Source of the DNA: Duganella sp. CF402
GTDB taxonomy: Bacteria; Pseudomonadota; Gammaproteobacteria; Burkholderiales; Burkholderiaceae_D
NCBI RefSeq assembly: GCF_900109645.1
Contig: NZ_FOBG01000001.1
Span: 3,586,520-3,650,519 of the forward strand
DNA length: 64,000 bases
Direction of reading: 5' to 3'
Shown here: piece by piece, positions 47,132 to 56,414 of the stretch
Layout of the letters: each line of letters opens with the position of its first letter
How positions within the stretch are numbered: the first letter of the stretch is position 1
The notes under the pieces: generated by a model
Seen by the model: the letters and a program-made list of their open reading frames with translations, nothing else
What the model was told of the DNA's origin: nothing
Databases searched by the model: none
Made by a program: the position numbers and the translations under genes

Positions 47132-48804
47132 CGGAAACGGTCGAGCGGGCTGGCAAACGGATTGCCGCTGTTCTTGTTGCGGTCTTCCGGGCCTGACTTG
47201 AGCTCGGCCTTGAACGCCGGGCGCGACTCCGCCAAATCCTTCTTGCCCTTGTCGCCCATCTCTTCGCGGCGACGCGCTTGCAGTTCGCGTTCGCGCGCAT
47301 CGATCAGCGACTGGTCGTAGAACGATGCATCGGGCGCCTTGCGCGCCAGCCCCAGCTGATCCAGCGCCGACAGCGTGCCGCCCTGCAAGGCATACGATTC
47401 CGCCAGCGCGATGTGCTGCAAGGCCAGCTTGCCCTGCTGCGAATACACGCGCGCCAGAATGTCGTAGACCTCGATATCGTCGCGGTACAGCTGCGCCTGG
47501 TCACGCAGGTACACGCCCGCCTGGTCCAGCTGGCCGGCAGCCAGCATCGCTTCGCCGTACTGATGGGCGATGCCGCGCGACAACGGGAACTTCAGGTGCG
47601 CCGCTTCCGCCTCCTTCACCGCCTTGGCCAGCACCGCCTTGTTGTCCGTCTGCGCCAGCTTGATCTCGATCGAGGTGGCGGTGAAGATCGCTTCCGCCTT
47701 GTCACGCTTGGCCATGCCCAGCACGCCGGCCGGCGGCGGACGGTTGACGGTTTCCTGCGCCTTCTCTAGCCAGCTTTGCGCGGCCACCGGGTCGCCCTGC
47801 TTCATGCTCAGGAAGGCCAGACCGTACTGGCCTGCAGCCTTTTGCTGCCAGCTCTCCTGCAGGATCTGCGACTGGAAAAACTGCCGGGATTCGTTATAGC
47901 CGCTGGTGGTCTGGTCCTGCAACACGCGGGCGCGCGAGCGCACCAGGAAAAAGTCCAGGCTGTCGGCGCGCTGCTTGTAGGGCTGCTCGCGGATACGGGC
48001 CTGGATGTCGGCGATACGTTCGCTGGTCAGCGGGTGGGTCAGCAGCCAGGCCGGCACCAGATCGCTGTAATTGCGGGTCGAGGCCTGCATCTGCTGGAAG
48101 AACGCCACCATGCCCGAGGTGTCGAAGCCGGCCTCGCCCATGATCTGGAAACCGATGCGGTCGGCTTCGCGTTCGGCTTCGCGGCCGAAGTTCAGCTGAC
48201 GCTGGATGGCCAGGCCCTGGCCGCCGAGGAACACGCCGATGGCCGCGTCGCCGCCCTGGCGCGAGGCCAGCGCCGCCAGGATCATGGCCGCCAGCGGGAT
48301 CAGCGCATCCTGCTTCTGCTGACCGATGGAACGGGCGATGTGGCGCTGTACCACGTGGCCGATCTCGTGGCCCAGCACCGAGGCCAGCTCGGACTCGGTC
48401 TGGGCCTGCAGCAGCAGCGCCGAGTGCACGGCAATGAAGCCGCCCGGCAGTGCGAATGCATTCAGCTGCGGGTCGCGCACCACGAAGAAAAAGTAATCGT
48501 ACTTGGCTTCGCCACGCGCGCCGGGACGGGCGTCCACCAGCGCATTGCCGAAGTTGTTCATGTACTCGAGGATGGGGGCGTCGTCGAGATAATCGCGGTC
48601 GCGGCGGATATCGCGCATGATCTCCTCGCCCAGCTTGCGTTCCATCAGCGGCGACAGATCCTGGTTCTCGGTGCCGCCGAGCGAAGGCAGGTTCGGGATC
48701 TTGGCCGGCGCGATGACGTTTTGCGCCATCGCCATCGGCATGGCGACCAGCAGGGCGGCGGCGACCGCGCGCAGGCGGAATGGGTAGGAGGATTTTGCTT
48801 TCAC
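47089..48804 (-). CDS. bepA: Periplasmic M48 metalloprotease, BepA-like
   Basis: A 571-residue exported protease with signal peptide (first 28 residues, cleaved after AMA). The M48 domain has the zinc motif GHEIGHVVQRH, with the third ligand expected in FGREAEREADRIG. The C-terminal part (about 330-540) is a TPR-like helical region (GLAFLSMKQGDPVAAQSWLEKAQ, HQYGEAMLAAGQLDQAG). BepA degrades stalled outer-membrane proteins and assists LptD assembly. The start is GTG. The 3' end overlaps the convergent gene ending at 47131. Confidence 0.92.
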   Translation of the reverse strand: MKAKSSYPFRLRAVAAALLVAMPMAMAQNVIAPAKIPNLPSLGGTENQDLSPLMERKLGEEIMRDIRRDRDYLDDAPILEYMNNFGNALVDARPGARGEAKYDYFFFVVRDPQLNAFALPGGFIAVHSALLLQAQTESELASVLGHEIGHVVQRHIARSIGQQKQDALIPLAAMILAALASRQGGDAAIGVFLGGQGLAIQRQLNFGREAEREADRIGFQIMGEAGFDTSGMVAFFQQMQASTRNYSDLVPAWLLTHPLTSERIADIQARIREQPYKQRADSLDFFLVRSRARVLQDQTTSGYNESRQFFQSQILQESWQQKAAGQYGLAFLSMKQGDPVAAQSWLEKAQETVNRPPPAGVLGMAKRDKAEAIFTATSIEIKLAQTDNKAVLAKAVKEAEAAHLKFPLSRGIAHQYGEAMLAAGQLDQAGVYLRDQAQLYRDDIEVYDILARVYSQQGKLALQHIALAESYALQGGTLSALDQLGLARKAPDASFYDQSLIDARERELQARRREEMGDKGKKDLAESRPAFKAELKSGPEDRNKNSGNPFASPLDRFRQDPFGADGTQTKP

Positions 48805-48874
48805 GGTGATATGATATCCGCAACTGGGTAGCTAAAGCTTAGCGCCAGATTATGACTCATTTTACGCCGCCACC

Positions 48875-49360
48875 ATGACCACCGAACACCTGACTCACTT
48901 TGACGCCGCCGGACAAGCCCACATGGTGGACGTCGGCGCCAAAGCGGAGACCCACCGCATCGCCCTCGCCACCGGCTCGATCCGCATGAAGCCGGAGACC
49001 CTGGCCCTGATCCTGAGCGGCACGGCCAAGAAAGGCGACGTGCTGGGCATCGCCCGCATCGCCGCCATCATGGCCTCCAAGCGCACCGCCGACCTGATCC
49101 CGCTGTGCCACCCGCTGGCGCTGACCCGCGTGGCGGTCGAGTTCGAGACCGACGTTGAGAATTCCAGCGTCCACTGCAAGGCGCAGGTCGAAACCTACGG
49201 CAAGACCGGGGTTGAAATGGAAGCCCTCACCGCCGTGCAAGTCGGCCTGCTGACCGTGTACGACATGTGCAAGGCGGTGGATCGCGGCATGGTGATGTCC
49301 AATATCCGCGTCACCGAAAAACATGGCGGCAAGTCCGGCGACTGGAGTGCGACTAGCTAG
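48875..49360 (+). CDS. moaC: Cyclic pyranopterin monophosphate synthase
   Basis: A 161-residue MoaC that converts the MoaA product to cyclic pyranopterin monophosphate in molybdenum cofactor synthesis. The motif set is complete: [48 protein letters not shown], the active-site [13 protein letters not shown] and [13 protein letters not shown]. It is isolated from other moa genes and divergent from bepA. No Moco-riboswitch-like structure is evident in the 70-base leader. Confidence 0.96.
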   Translation: MTTEHLTHFDAAGQAHMVDVGAKAETHRIALATGSIRMKPETLALILSGTAKKGDVLGIARIAAIMASKRTADLIPLCHPLALTRVAVEFETDVENSSVHCKAQVETYGKTGVEMEALTAVQVGLLTVYDMCKAVDRGMVMSNIRVTEKHGGKSGDWSATS

Positions 49361-49440
49361 TTGTATTGTCTGATTGTTACCCTAACTTGGCGGGTATATA
49401 ATTAATGTCGCAGGGACAATTTTTCACGAGAAAGATCTGA

Positions 49441-50154
49441 ATGAGCAGCAACCCTCCGCCAAGCGAAGCCAAGACTCAGGAGTACGAGTTCGAGCAAATG
49501 AACCTGCAGGTGGGCGGCAGGATACAGTTCATCACTCATCGCACCATGAAGCCGATCCAGCATTTCTCGACGCTGATCGGCTGGGTCAAGGATGAGTACA
49601 TGATCGTCAAGGTGCCGTTCGAGAACGGCGCGCCGATCGCGCTCAACGATGGCGACAAGCTCACCATTCGGGTGTTCTCCGGCGTGAACGTGTGCTCGTT
49701 CTCCTGCGTGGTCCAGCGCGTGTTTGCGCGGCCGCTGTTCTATGTGCACCTGAGCTTCCCGGTTTCCATCCAGGGCACCAGCTTGCGCGCAGCGATGCGG
49801 GTCAAGGTCGATATCCCGGCGCAGGTGACCAGCGCTTCCGGCGCCTCCACCTCGGTGTTCCTGGTCAACCTCAGTGTGTCCGGCGCGCTGATCGAGTCGC
49901 CCAAGCAGCTCACCGACGGCGACGCCCAGGTGGCGCTGTCGTTCTACCTGATTGCCCAGCCCGGCAACCGCCAGGTGCGCGTCAATCCGAATGCCACCAT
50001 CCGCAACATCAACGTGGTCAAGCCGGCCGCCGGCGACAAGCCGGAAGTGTTCACCTACGGCGTGCAGTTCATCGACCTCGACCCGGTCCACTACACCATG
50101 CTGCAAAACCTGACCTACGAAGCGCTGATCGCCGACCGCCAGAAGATCGTTTAA
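49441..50154 (+). CDS. YcgR-like flagellar brake protein with PilZ domain
   Basis: A 237-residue cytoplasmic c-di-GMP effector: an N-terminal YcgR-type domain (about 15-110) followed by a PilZ domain (about 112-232). The c-di-GMP site is intact, with R116-x3-R120 (RAAMR) and N143-x-S-x2-G148 (NLSVSG). In flagellated bacteria such proteins slow the motor when c-di-GMP is high. No flagellar gene is in the window, so it could instead act on type IV pili or secretion. A promoter-like AT-rich stretch lies at 49361-49440. A strong terminator follows. Confidence 0.9.
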   Translation: MSSNPPPSEAKTQEYEFEQMNLQVGGRIQFITHRTMKPIQHFSTLIGWVKDEYMIVKVPFENGAPIALNDGDKLTIRVFSGVNVCSFSCVVQRVFARPLFYVHLSFPVSIQGTSLRAAMRVKVDIPAQVTSASGASTSVFLVNLSVSGALIESPKQLTDGDAQVALSFYLIAQPGNRQVRVNPNATIRNINVVKPAAGDKPEVFTYGVQFIDLDPVHYTMLQNLTYEALIADRQKIV

Positions 50155-50156
50155 GC

Positions 50157-50188
50157 AAAAAAAAACCGGGCCTGAGCCCGGTTTTTTA
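50157..50188. terminator. Bidirectional terminator between the PilZ gene and pilA
   Basis: AACCGGGC-CTGA-GCCCGGTT with an A-run to the left and TTTTTT to the right (stem 50166-50181) ends the plus-strand PilZ gene and the minus-strand pilin gene. Confidence 0.92.
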
Positions 50189-50202
50189 CGTCATCAAGCG
50201 GA

Positions 50203-50679
50203 TTACTTCGAGTTCTTCTCGATCGCGTCTTTGACGGTGGTGCTGGTGAAGTTGGCGGCTGCAATCGTCCACGACACGTTGGTGTTGGCAGCAGCGCCGG
50301 CAGCAGCTTCGTTTGGCGTGAAGGTAATGGTGGCGCCGGTACCCAGCTTGGCGGCATTGTCCAGGGTCAGCACGATCACGCCGTCGGTAACGGTGGCGGA
50401 AGCGACTTCCTTGGTTGCGGTGACGCTGGCAGGGATGCCGTTGCTGCCGCCGGTGCAACCAGCTTTGGTGCCGCCATTTTCTTGCATGCACAGTGCAACT
50501 GCGGTCTTCAGCGGGTCAGCTACGCCGACGGCGTTGGCAGCCTTGGCCTTGGAGGTGTAGTCGCTGTATGCAGGAATCGCCACAGCGGCCAGAATGCCGA
50601 TAATCGCCACGACGATCATCAGTTCGATCAGGGTAAAACCGGCTTGGGCTTGTTGCTTCATCATTTTCATGGATTTCAT
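50203..50679 (-). CDS. pilA: Type IV major pilin
   Basis: A 158-residue type IVa pilin. The prepilin peptidase site is G14[27 protein letters not shown] with Glu19 (the fifth residue of the mature protein), so PilD should cleave and N-methylate Phe. AAGGAG precedes ATG 50679. Mature residues contain a conserved basic-rich helix and two Cys (64 and 75 of the precursor), which could form a short disulfide loop. The C-terminal half is Ala/Thr/Val-rich. A sigma-54 promoter and repeated TGTCA motifs upstream indicate PilS/PilR-type control. Confidence 0.93.
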   Translation of the reverse strand: MKSMKMMKQQAQAGFTLIELMIVVAIIGILAAVAIPAYSDYTSKAKAANAVGVADPLKTAVALCMQENGGTKAGCTGGSNGIPASVTATKEVASATVTDGVIVLTLDNAAKLGTGATITFTPNEAAAGAAANTNVSWTIAAANFTSTTVKDAIEKNSK

Positions 50680-50731
50680 TTTGCGACTCCTTCAGGATTA
50701 AACACATTGTTGGGTGGTACACCTCCCTTAG

Positions 50732-50747
50732 TGCAAGCGCTGTGCCA
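50732..50747 (-). promoter_or_regulatory. Sigma-54 (RpoN) promoter of pilA
   Basis: On the minus strand, TGGCACAGCGCTTGCA matches the -24/-12 consensus (TGGCAC-N5-TTGCA) with correct spacing. It lies 53 bases upstream of the pilA start. TGTCA/TGACA motifs further upstream (50799-50803, 50822-50826, 50840-50844 and 50850-50854) lie where PilR enhancer sites occur in Pseudomonas. Confidence 0.8.
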
Positions 50748-50851
50748 GCCTGTTTTTGCTCAAATTTTCAGCAAAAACCACCCTGAAGTGCCATTTTTTG
50801 TCAGTCCCGAGCGCCACAATTTGTCATGCCGGGCCCGATTGACAATTATTG

Positions 50852-51430
50852 TCAGGCGATGCGGAAGGCCATTTGCGTCCCGCTGAGGTCGATCACATCG
50901 CCGTCGCTGAGACGCTCGGCAGTCTGCGGGTCGAGCGCCACGCCGTTCAGCAGCGGCGCCGCCTCGCCCTCGGTGTGGGTGACGGTGTAGAAGTCGGGAT
51001 AGCGGTGGATCACCACCACCTGCACACCAGTGCGGCCCAGCGTGGTCTGCGGCTTGGTCAGCGCCACGTGCTTGCCGGCGTTGTTGCCATTCAGGATAGC
51101 GATTTCTGCCAGCACCGGCTGCGCGGCGGCCAGCGGGCGGATGCCGTCGGCGATGAACTGCAGCTCGAACTTGGCCATCTTGATCACGTCCTGGTGCTGC
51201 AGGAAGTGCTTGCCGATGCGGTGGCCGTTCACAAACGTGCCGTTGGTGCTGTGCAGGTCTTCGAGGAAGGAGTCGTCGAGGATGGTGACGATGGCGCCGT
51301 GCTCGCCGCTCACAGCCGGGTGCTGCAGCACGATATCGTTGCGCGGGTGACGGCCCAGCGTCATGCGCTCTTTGCTCAGTTGAATTTGCTGCTCTACTTG
51401 TCCGTTGCGCGAGATGATGAGCTTGGCCAA
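50852..51430 (-). CDS. FHA domain protein with degenerate second FHA-like domain
   Basis: A 192-residue cytoplasmic protein. The TTG start 51430 gives MAKLIISRNG, the usual FHA first strand; longer frames run through the sucD terminator. The first FHA domain (1-95) keeps the phosphothreonine-binding pattern LGRHPRNDIVLQHPAVSGEHGAI and STNGTFVNG. The C-terminal half (about 105-192) looks like a second FHA fold (TTLGRTGVQVVVIHRYPDFYTV, LLNGVAL), but lacks the Ser and His ligands. A partner kinase is not nearby. It is next to pilA and follows sucD with a terminator between. Confidence 0.88.
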   Translation of the reverse strand: MAKLIISRNGQVEQQIQLSKERMTLGRHPRNDIVLQHPAVSGEHGAIVTILDDSFLEDLHSTNGTFVNGHRIGKHFLQHQDVIKMAKFELQFIADGIRPLAAAQPVLAEIAILNGNNAGKHVALTKPQTTLGRTGVQVVVIHRYPDFYTVTHTEGEAAPLLNGVALDPQTAERLSDGDVIDLSGTQMAFRIA

Positions 51431-51447
51431 ACCGCAATCTCCAAAAA

Positions 51448-51478
51448 AATAAAGGGGAGCACGAGGCTCCCCTTTATT
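51448..51478 (-). terminator. Terminator downstream of sucD
   Basis: On the minus strand, AATAAAGGGGAGC pairs with GCTCCCCTTTATT, followed by TTTTTTGG. It ends the sucCD operon before the FHA gene. Confidence 0.88.
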
Positions 51479-51493
51479 ATTCCACAATCGAAA

Positions 51494-52375
51494 TTACAGC
51501 ATTGCTTTCAGCAGGCGTGCCATTTCCGATGGGTTCTTGGTGGCTTTGATGCCGCACTCTTCCATGATGTCCAGCTTGGCTTGCGCGGTGTCAGCGCCGC
51601 CCGAGATCAACGCGCCGGCGTGGCCCATGCGCTTGCCTGGAGGAGCGGTAACGCCGGCGATGAAGCCAACCACCGGTTTCTTCATGTTGTCTTTGACCCA
51701 ACGAGCAGCGTTGGCTTCGTCCGGACCGCCGATTTCGCCGATCATGATGACCGCGTCGGTATCAGGATCTTCGTTGAACATGCGCATCACGTCGATGTGC
51801 TTCAGACCGTTGATTGGGTCGCCGCCGATACCAACTGCCGACGATTGGCCCAGGCCCAGTGCGGTCAGCTGACCCACTGCTTCATAGGTCAGGGTGCCCG
51901 AACGCGACACCACACCGATACGGCCTTTCTTGTGGATGTGGCCTGGCATGATGCCGATCTTGATTTCGTCAGGGGTGATCAGGCCTGGGCAGTTAGGGCC
52001 CAGCAGCAGGGTTTTCGAACCGGCTTTGGCCATGCGATCCTTCAGGGCCATCATGTCACGGACAGGGATGCCTTCGGTGATGCAAATTGCCAGTTCCAGT
52101 TCGGCTTCAACAGCTTCCCAGATGGCGGCAGCGGCGCCTGCTGGCGGCACGTAGATCACCGACACGGTGGCGCCGGTGTTCGATGCGGCTTCTTTCACCG
52201 AACCGAAAATTGGAATGCCTTCGAAGTCTTCGCCGGCTTTCTTCGGGTTCACGCCAGCGACGAAGGCGTTTTTGCCGTTCGCGTATTCGCGGCACATGCG
52301 GGTGTGGAACTGGCCGGTTTTACCGGTGATACCCTGGGTGATGACTTTGGTGTCTTTGTTGATCAGAATAGACAT
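51494..52375 (-). CDS. sucD: Succinyl-CoA synthetase alpha subunit
   Basis: A 293-residue CoA-binding subunit. Motifs are the CoA-binding [54 protein letters not shown], and the active-site His motif [10 protein letters not shown] (phosphohistidine). With SucC it converts succinyl-CoA to succinate with NTP formation in the TCA cycle. It follows sucC by 13 bases. Confidence 0.97.
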   Translation of the reverse strand: MSILINKDTKVITQGITGKTGQFHTRMCREYANGKNAFVAGVNPKKAGEDFEGIPIFGSVKEAASNTGATVSVIYVPPAGAAAAIWEAVEAELELAICITEGIPVRDMMALKDRMAKAGSKTLLLGPNCPGLITPDEIKIGIMPGHIHKKGRIGVVSRSGTLTYEAVGQLTALGLGQSSAVGIGGDPINGLKHIDVMRMFNEDPDTDAVIMIGEIGGPDEANAARWVKDNMKKPVVGFIAGVTAPPGKRMGHAGALISGGADTAQAKLDIMEECGIKATKNPSEMARLLKAML

Positions 52376-52388
52376 ATCGGTTCCTTAA

Positions 52389-53555
52389 TTATTTACCAGC
52401 AGCGGCGGCAACAACGCTCTTAGCTGCATCTTCCATCGTGTCAGCGGCGATGATCGGCAGGCCGGAGTCCGCCAGCATCTTCTTGCCCAGGTCTTCGTTG
52501 GTGCCCTTCATGCGGACCACCAGCGGTACTTGCAGCGAAACTGCTTTCGATGCGGTGATCACGCCTTCGGCGATCACGTCGCAACGCATGATGCCGCCGA
52601 AGATGTTGACCAGGATGGCTTTCAGGCCTGGGTTTTTCAACATGATCTTGAAGGCTTCGGTAACTTTCTCGGCCGTAGCGCCACCGCCCACGTCCAGGAA
52701 GTTGGCTGGCTCGCCGCCGAACAGTTTGATGGTGTCCATCGTGGCCATTGCCAGGCCGGCGCCGTTCACCAGGCAGCCGATGTTGCCGTCCAGCGAGATG
52801 TAGGCCAGGTCGAATTTCGATGCTTCAACTTCAGCTGGATCTTCTTCGTCCAGATCGCGGTAAGCGACGATTTCTGGTTGACGGAACAGCGCGTTGGCGT
52901 CGAAGTTGAACTTGGCGTCCAGGGCGATGATCTTGCCCGAACCGGTGACGATCAGCGGGTTGATTTCGGCCAGCGACGAGTCGGTTTCCCAGTAGGCTTT
53001 GTACAGGCCTTGCAGGTTGGTGACGGCATCGGCGATCGAGCCTTCCGGTACGCCGATTTTCGCGGCGATGCCAGCGGCTTCAGCGTCGGTCAGGCCCACG
53101 GCTGGATCGATAGCGATCGAGTGGATTTTTTCTGGGTGGGATTCAGCAACTTCTTCGATGTCCATGCCGCCTTCCGACGAGGCCATCAGCACAACGCGCT
53201 GGGTTACGCGGTCGGTCACCAGCGAAACGTACAGTTCTTGCTTGATGTCCGCGCCTTCTTCGATCAGCAGGCGGCGTACTTTTTGACCTTCCGGGCCGGT
53301 CTGGTGGGTGACCAGCTGCATGCCCATGATCTGGTCAGCGTATTCTTTGACTTGTTCCAGCGACTTGGCAACTTTCACGCCGCCGCCTTTACCACGGCCA
53401 CCGGCGTGGATCTGTGCTTTCACAACCCAGACTGGGCCGCCCAAGGTTTCAGCAGCTTTCACTGCTTCTTCTACGGTCAGGCACGGAATACCGCGCGGTA
53501 CCGTCACTCCGTATTTCCGGAGAATTTCTTTGCCTTGATACTCATGGATCTTCAT
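52389..53555 (-). CDS. sucC: Succinyl-CoA synthetase beta subunit
   Basis: A 388-residue ATP-grasp subunit starting [22 protein letters not shown]. Features are [54 protein letters not shown] and the [18 protein letters not shown] and [11 protein letters not shown] segments. It is first in the sucC-sucD operon; the 420-base region upstream should contain its promoter. Confidence 0.97.
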   Translation of the reverse strand: MKIHEYQGKEILRKYGVTVPRGIPCLTVEEAVKAAETLGGPVWVVKAQIHAGGRGKGGGVKVAKSLEQVKEYADQIMGMQLVTHQTGPEGQKVRRLLIEEGADIKQELYVSLVTDRVTQRVVLMASSEGGMDIEEVAESHPEKIHSIAIDPAVGLTDAEAAGIAAKIGVPEGSIADAVTNLQGLYKAYWETDSSLAEINPLIVTGSGKIIALDAKFNFDANALFRQPEIVAYRDLDEEDPAEVEASKFDLAYISLDGNIGCLVNGAGLAMATMDTIKLFGGEPANFLDVGGGATAEKVTEAFKIMLKNPGLKAILVNIFGGIMRCDVIAEGVITASKAVSLQVPLVVRMKGTNEDLGKKMLADSGLPIIAADTMEDAAKSVVAAAAGK

Positions 53556-53975
53556 GCTGGCTTCCCTTCTGATGCTGATGTGTATGAATCGGTTGAATGA
53601 TTAAGCAGATAATTTGAGCTACGCGCTACCCGGTGCTGCTTTGTCCACCCAGCGCGGGTACAACTGTGCCGCTGCGCCGCGATGCGGGCTCAGGGCTGGA
53701 AATTTGGGGTGCTTGATGCAGAGGGGGCCGCCAATATCCCGCGCGCCACCCTTGCTGAAGGTAGCACTTGCGCGCGTGAGCCGCAGCGCACGTCGGATAA
53801 CTGGAGTTAGCAGAGACATAAGATCGATACCGTTCTCACGGCATTTCTATTAGTTAGCAGCCTGGCGCATTTCTCTTATTAAAAACGCACGTTGCCGCAG
53901 CTTCTACGGACAACCACCGCACCCGCGGTGCTGCAAAAACCCATAAAGTGTAGCACACCCCGGACCGAAGGGAAA
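53556..53975. other. Intergenic region between recX and sucC
   Basis: A gap of 420 bases between two minus-strand genes. The portion near 53556-53640 is AT-rich and probably carries the sucC promoter. Around 53620-53900 there are short frames on both strands without ribosome sites, recognisable proteins or codon bias; I see no supported gene. No tRNA-like or riboswitch-like structure was noticed. Confidence 0.5.
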
Positions 53976-54428
53976 TTACTCGTCGAGGTCGGCGCCTTTG
54001 ATGACCTTCTGCACCACACGTTGCGAGAAGCCACGCTGCAGCAGGAAACGGATTTGTTTGTTGCGTTCTTGAGGGTCGTTGGCGACGGTGCCGAACTTGC
54101 GCTGCCAGACGTCATGCGCGCGCGCCAGTTCGCTATCGGCCAGGTTGGATTTGAGTTCTTGCAGCGCTTCGCCGTTGACGCCGTGGCTTTGCAGCTCGGC
54201 CACGATGCGGCTGTTGCCGTAGCGCGCGGCACGGCGGTGGATCAGCGATTCGGAGAAGCGTTCTTGCGACAGCCAGTTGTTGTTTTCCAGCAGGTCGAGC
54301 AGGGCGTCGACATCGTCGCCCTCCTCGGCATACTTGGCCAGCTTGCGGCCCAGTTCCAGCCGGCTGTGCTCGCGCATGGACAAGAAGCGCAGCGCGCGTG
54401 CTTTCAGGCTGAGTTGTGGTGCTGGCAT
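53976..54428 (-). CDS. recX: RecX family regulator of RecA
   Basis: A 150-residue, highly helical Rec[70 protein letters not shown], then [22 protein letters not shown] and [17 protein letters not shown]. RecX binds along the RecA filament and inhibits it. It follows recA on the same strand with 44 bases between, containing a strong palindrome that may attenuate recX transcription. Confidence 0.95.
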   Translation of the reverse strand: MPAPQLSLKARALRFLSMREHSRLELGRKLAKYAEEGDDVDALLDLLENNNWLSQERFSESLIHRRAARYGNSRIVAELQSHGVNGEALQELKSNLADSELARAHDVWQRKFGTVANDPQERNKQIRFLLQRGFSQRVVQKVIKGADLDE

Positions 54429-54444
54429 AAATTCCCCGCAGCGC

Positions 54445-54470
54445 GTCGCCCCGGCGGAGGCCGGGGCGAC
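54445..54470. repeat. Perfect 11-bp inverted repeat (REP-like) between recA and recX
   Basis: GTCGCCCCGGC-GGAG-GCCGGGGCGAC is a perfect palindrome with a 4-base loop in the recA-recX gap. It shares the CCCCGGC-GNAG-GCCGGGG core with the element at 40726-40745. It lacks a U-tract, so would pause or protect mRNA more than terminate it. In enterobacteria recX also lies beyond a hairpin after recA. Confidence 0.85.
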
Positions 54471-54472
54471 GA

Positions 54473-55561
54473 TTACGCGGCGTCGGCTTCAGGCTTGGCC
54501 GGCTTCAGCTTGACCACGGTGTTGTCGGTGGCCAGTGGCGGCAGTGCGCGCACGCCCAGCGATTCGCGCACCTTGTTTTCGATTTCCCACGCCAGCTCCG
54601 GACGCTCTTGCAGGAACAGGCGTGCATTGTCCTTGCCCTGGCCGACGCGCTCGCCGTTGTAGCTGTACCACGAGCCCGATTTCTCGACGATCTTCGCTTC
54701 CACGCCCAGGTCCAGGATCTCGCCTTCGCGCGAGGTGCCGGCGCCGTACAGGATGTCAAAGTGCGCTTCCTTGAACGGTGGCGCGATCTTGTTCTTGACC
54801 ACCTTGACCTTGGTTTCGTTACCGATCACCTCGTCGCCCGATTTGATCGAGCCGGTGCGGCGGATGTCCAGGCGCACCGAGGCGTAGAACTTCAGCGCGT
54901 TGCCGCCGGTGGTGGTTTCCGGCGAGCCGAACATCACACCGATCTTCATGCGGATCTGGTTGATGAAGATCACCAGGGTGTTGGTGCGGTTGATCGAGCC
55001 GGTCAGCTTGCGCAGTGCTTGCGACATCAGGCGTGCTTGCAGGCCTGGCAGGGAGTCGCCCATGTCGCCTTCGATCTCGGCGCGTGGCGTCAGCGCGGCG
55101 ACCGAGTCGACCACCACCAGGTCCACCGAACCGGAGCGCACCAGCGCGTCGCAGATTTCCAGCGCTTGTTCACCAGTGTCCGGCTGCGAGATCAGCAGTT
55201 CGTGCAAGTTGACGCCCAGTTTTTGCGCATAGCCGACGTCCAGCGCGTGCTCGGCGTCGATGAAGGCGCAGGTGCCGCCCAGTTTTTGCATCTCGGCGAT
55301 GGTTTGCAGGGTCAGCGTGGTTTTACCCGACGATTCCGGACCGTAGATTTCCACCACGCGGCCGCGCGGCAGGCCGCCGACGCCCAGCGCCACGTCCAGG
55401 CCCAGCGAGCCGGTCGACACGACTTGCACTTCTTCAATCGGGGCACTGGCGTCCATGCGCATGACGGAGCCTTTACCGAATTGCTTCTCGATCTGGGCCA
55501 GCGCCGCTGCCAGCGCCTTGGCTTTTTCAGATGCAGGTACTACGCCTTTTTTATCGTCCAT
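54473..55561 (-). CDS. recA: Recombinase A
   Basis: A 362-residue RecA from ATG 55561 ([21 protein letters not shown]). Walker [10 protein letters not shown], Walker [13 protein letters not shown], the DNA-binding loops around [19 protein letters not shown] (L1) and [20 protein letters not shown] (L2), and the C-terminal acidic tail are all present. It performs strand exchange and triggers LexA self-cleavage. A consensus LexA box upstream shows SOS control. Confidence 0.98.
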   Translation of the reverse strand: MDDKKGVVPASEKAKALAAALAQIEKQFGKGSVMRMDASAPIEEVQVVSTGSLGLDVALGVGGLPRGRVVEIYGPESSGKTTLTLQTIAEMQKLGGTCAFIDAEHALDVGYAQKLGVNLHELLISQPDTGEQALEICDALVRSGSVDLVVVDSVAALTPRAEIEGDMGDSLPGLQARLMSQALRKLTGSINRTNTLVIFINQIRMKIGVMFGSPETTTGGNALKFYASVRLDIRRTGSIKSGDEVIGNETKVKVVKNKIAPPFKEAHFDILYGAGTSREGEILDLGVEAKIVEKSGSWYSYNGERVGQGKDNARLFLQERPELAWEIENKVRESLGVRALPPLATDNTVVKLKPAKPEADAA

Positions 55562-55600
55562 GATGTGCTTTCCGCCAGTGGGGTTGTTCAATTCAGGTAG

Positions 55601-55620
55601 CACTGTATAAAAAAACAGTG
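55601..55620. promoter_or_regulatory. LexA (SOS) box of recA
   Basis: CACTGTATAAAAAAACAGTG contains CTG-N10-CAG, a near-exact match to the gamma/beta-proteobacterial LexA consensus (TACTGTATATATATACAGTA). It lies 39 bases upstream of the recA start codon and 86 bases before the divergent response regulator start, so it might also influence that gene. Confidence 0.9.
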
Positions 55621-55706
55621 CTTAATGCAAGCGGGATTTTGATCTTTCTTTGCGAAAGAACAAAAAGTCGCACAAAATAGGGTCTTGTGCTGCCGGAGTG
55701 TTCACC

Positions 55707-56414
55707 ATGCGTATTTTACTAGCCGAGGACGATAGCGTGCTGGCCGACGGGCTGACCCGCTCGCTGCGCCAGTCGGGCTACGCCATCGATTGCGTGCGAA
55801 ACGGGCAGGAGGCCGATACCGCCCTGTCCACCCAGGAATTCGATTTGCTGATCCTCGACCTCGGCCTGCCCAAGCTGTCCGGACTGGAAGTGCTGCGCCG
55901 CCTGCGTTCGCGCGGCTCGCTGCTGCCGGTGCTGATCCTCACCGCCGCCGATTCGATCGAGCAGCGCGTCAACGGCCTCGACCTCGGCGCCGACGACTAC
56001 ATGGCCAAGCCCTTCGCCCTGTCCGAACTGGAAGCGCGGGTGCGCGCCCTGACCCGGCGCGGCGCCGGCGGCGGCGCCACCGTCATCAAGCACGGCCCGC
56101 TCAGCTACGACCAGGTCGGCCGCAGCGCCTACATCAACGAGCAGATGCTGGACTTGTCGGCGCGCGAACTGGGCTTGCTGGAAATCCTGCTGGCCCGCAC
56201 CGGCCGCCTGGTGTCGAAGGAACAGCTGGTCGACCACCTGTGCGAATGGGGCGAGGAAGTCAGCAACAACGCCATCGAGGTGTATGTGCACCGCCTGCGC
56301 AAGAAGATTGAAGTCGGCGGCGTGCGCATCGCCACCGTGCGCGGCCTCGGCTACTGTCTCGAAAAATTCAACGACGCCCGCGCCAGCGCGGAAGCCGGGG
56401 ACAGCCACAAGTGA
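55707..56414 (+). CDS. OmpR-family response regulator (TctD/QseB-like)
   Basis: A 235-residue regulator from ATG 55707 (MRILLAEDDSVLADGL). The receiver phospho-acceptor lies in LLILDLGLPKLSG, with the KPF Lys; the winged-helix domain ends KKIEVGGVRIATVRGLGYCL. It is coupled to the following kinase by a GTGA overlap. Together with the DUF4212 and symporter genes downstream, it resembles loci where a TctDE-like system induces transport of a small carboxylate. Confidence 0.93.
   Translation: MRILLAEDDSVLADGLTRSLRQSGYAIDCVRNGQEADTALSTQEFDLLILDLGLPKLSGLEVLRRLRSRGSLLPVLILTAADSIEQRVNGLDLGADDYMAKPFALSELEARVRALTRRGAGGGATVIKHGPLSYDQVGRSAYINEQMLDLSARELGLLEILLARTGRLVSKEQLVDHLCEWGEEVSNNAIEVYVHRLRKKIEVGGVRIATVRGLGYCLEKFNDARASAEAGDSHK

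Noticed and set aside
53619..53819. 66-codon minus-strand frame upstream of recX
   Set aside because: No ribosome site or recognisable sequence; most likely intergenic.
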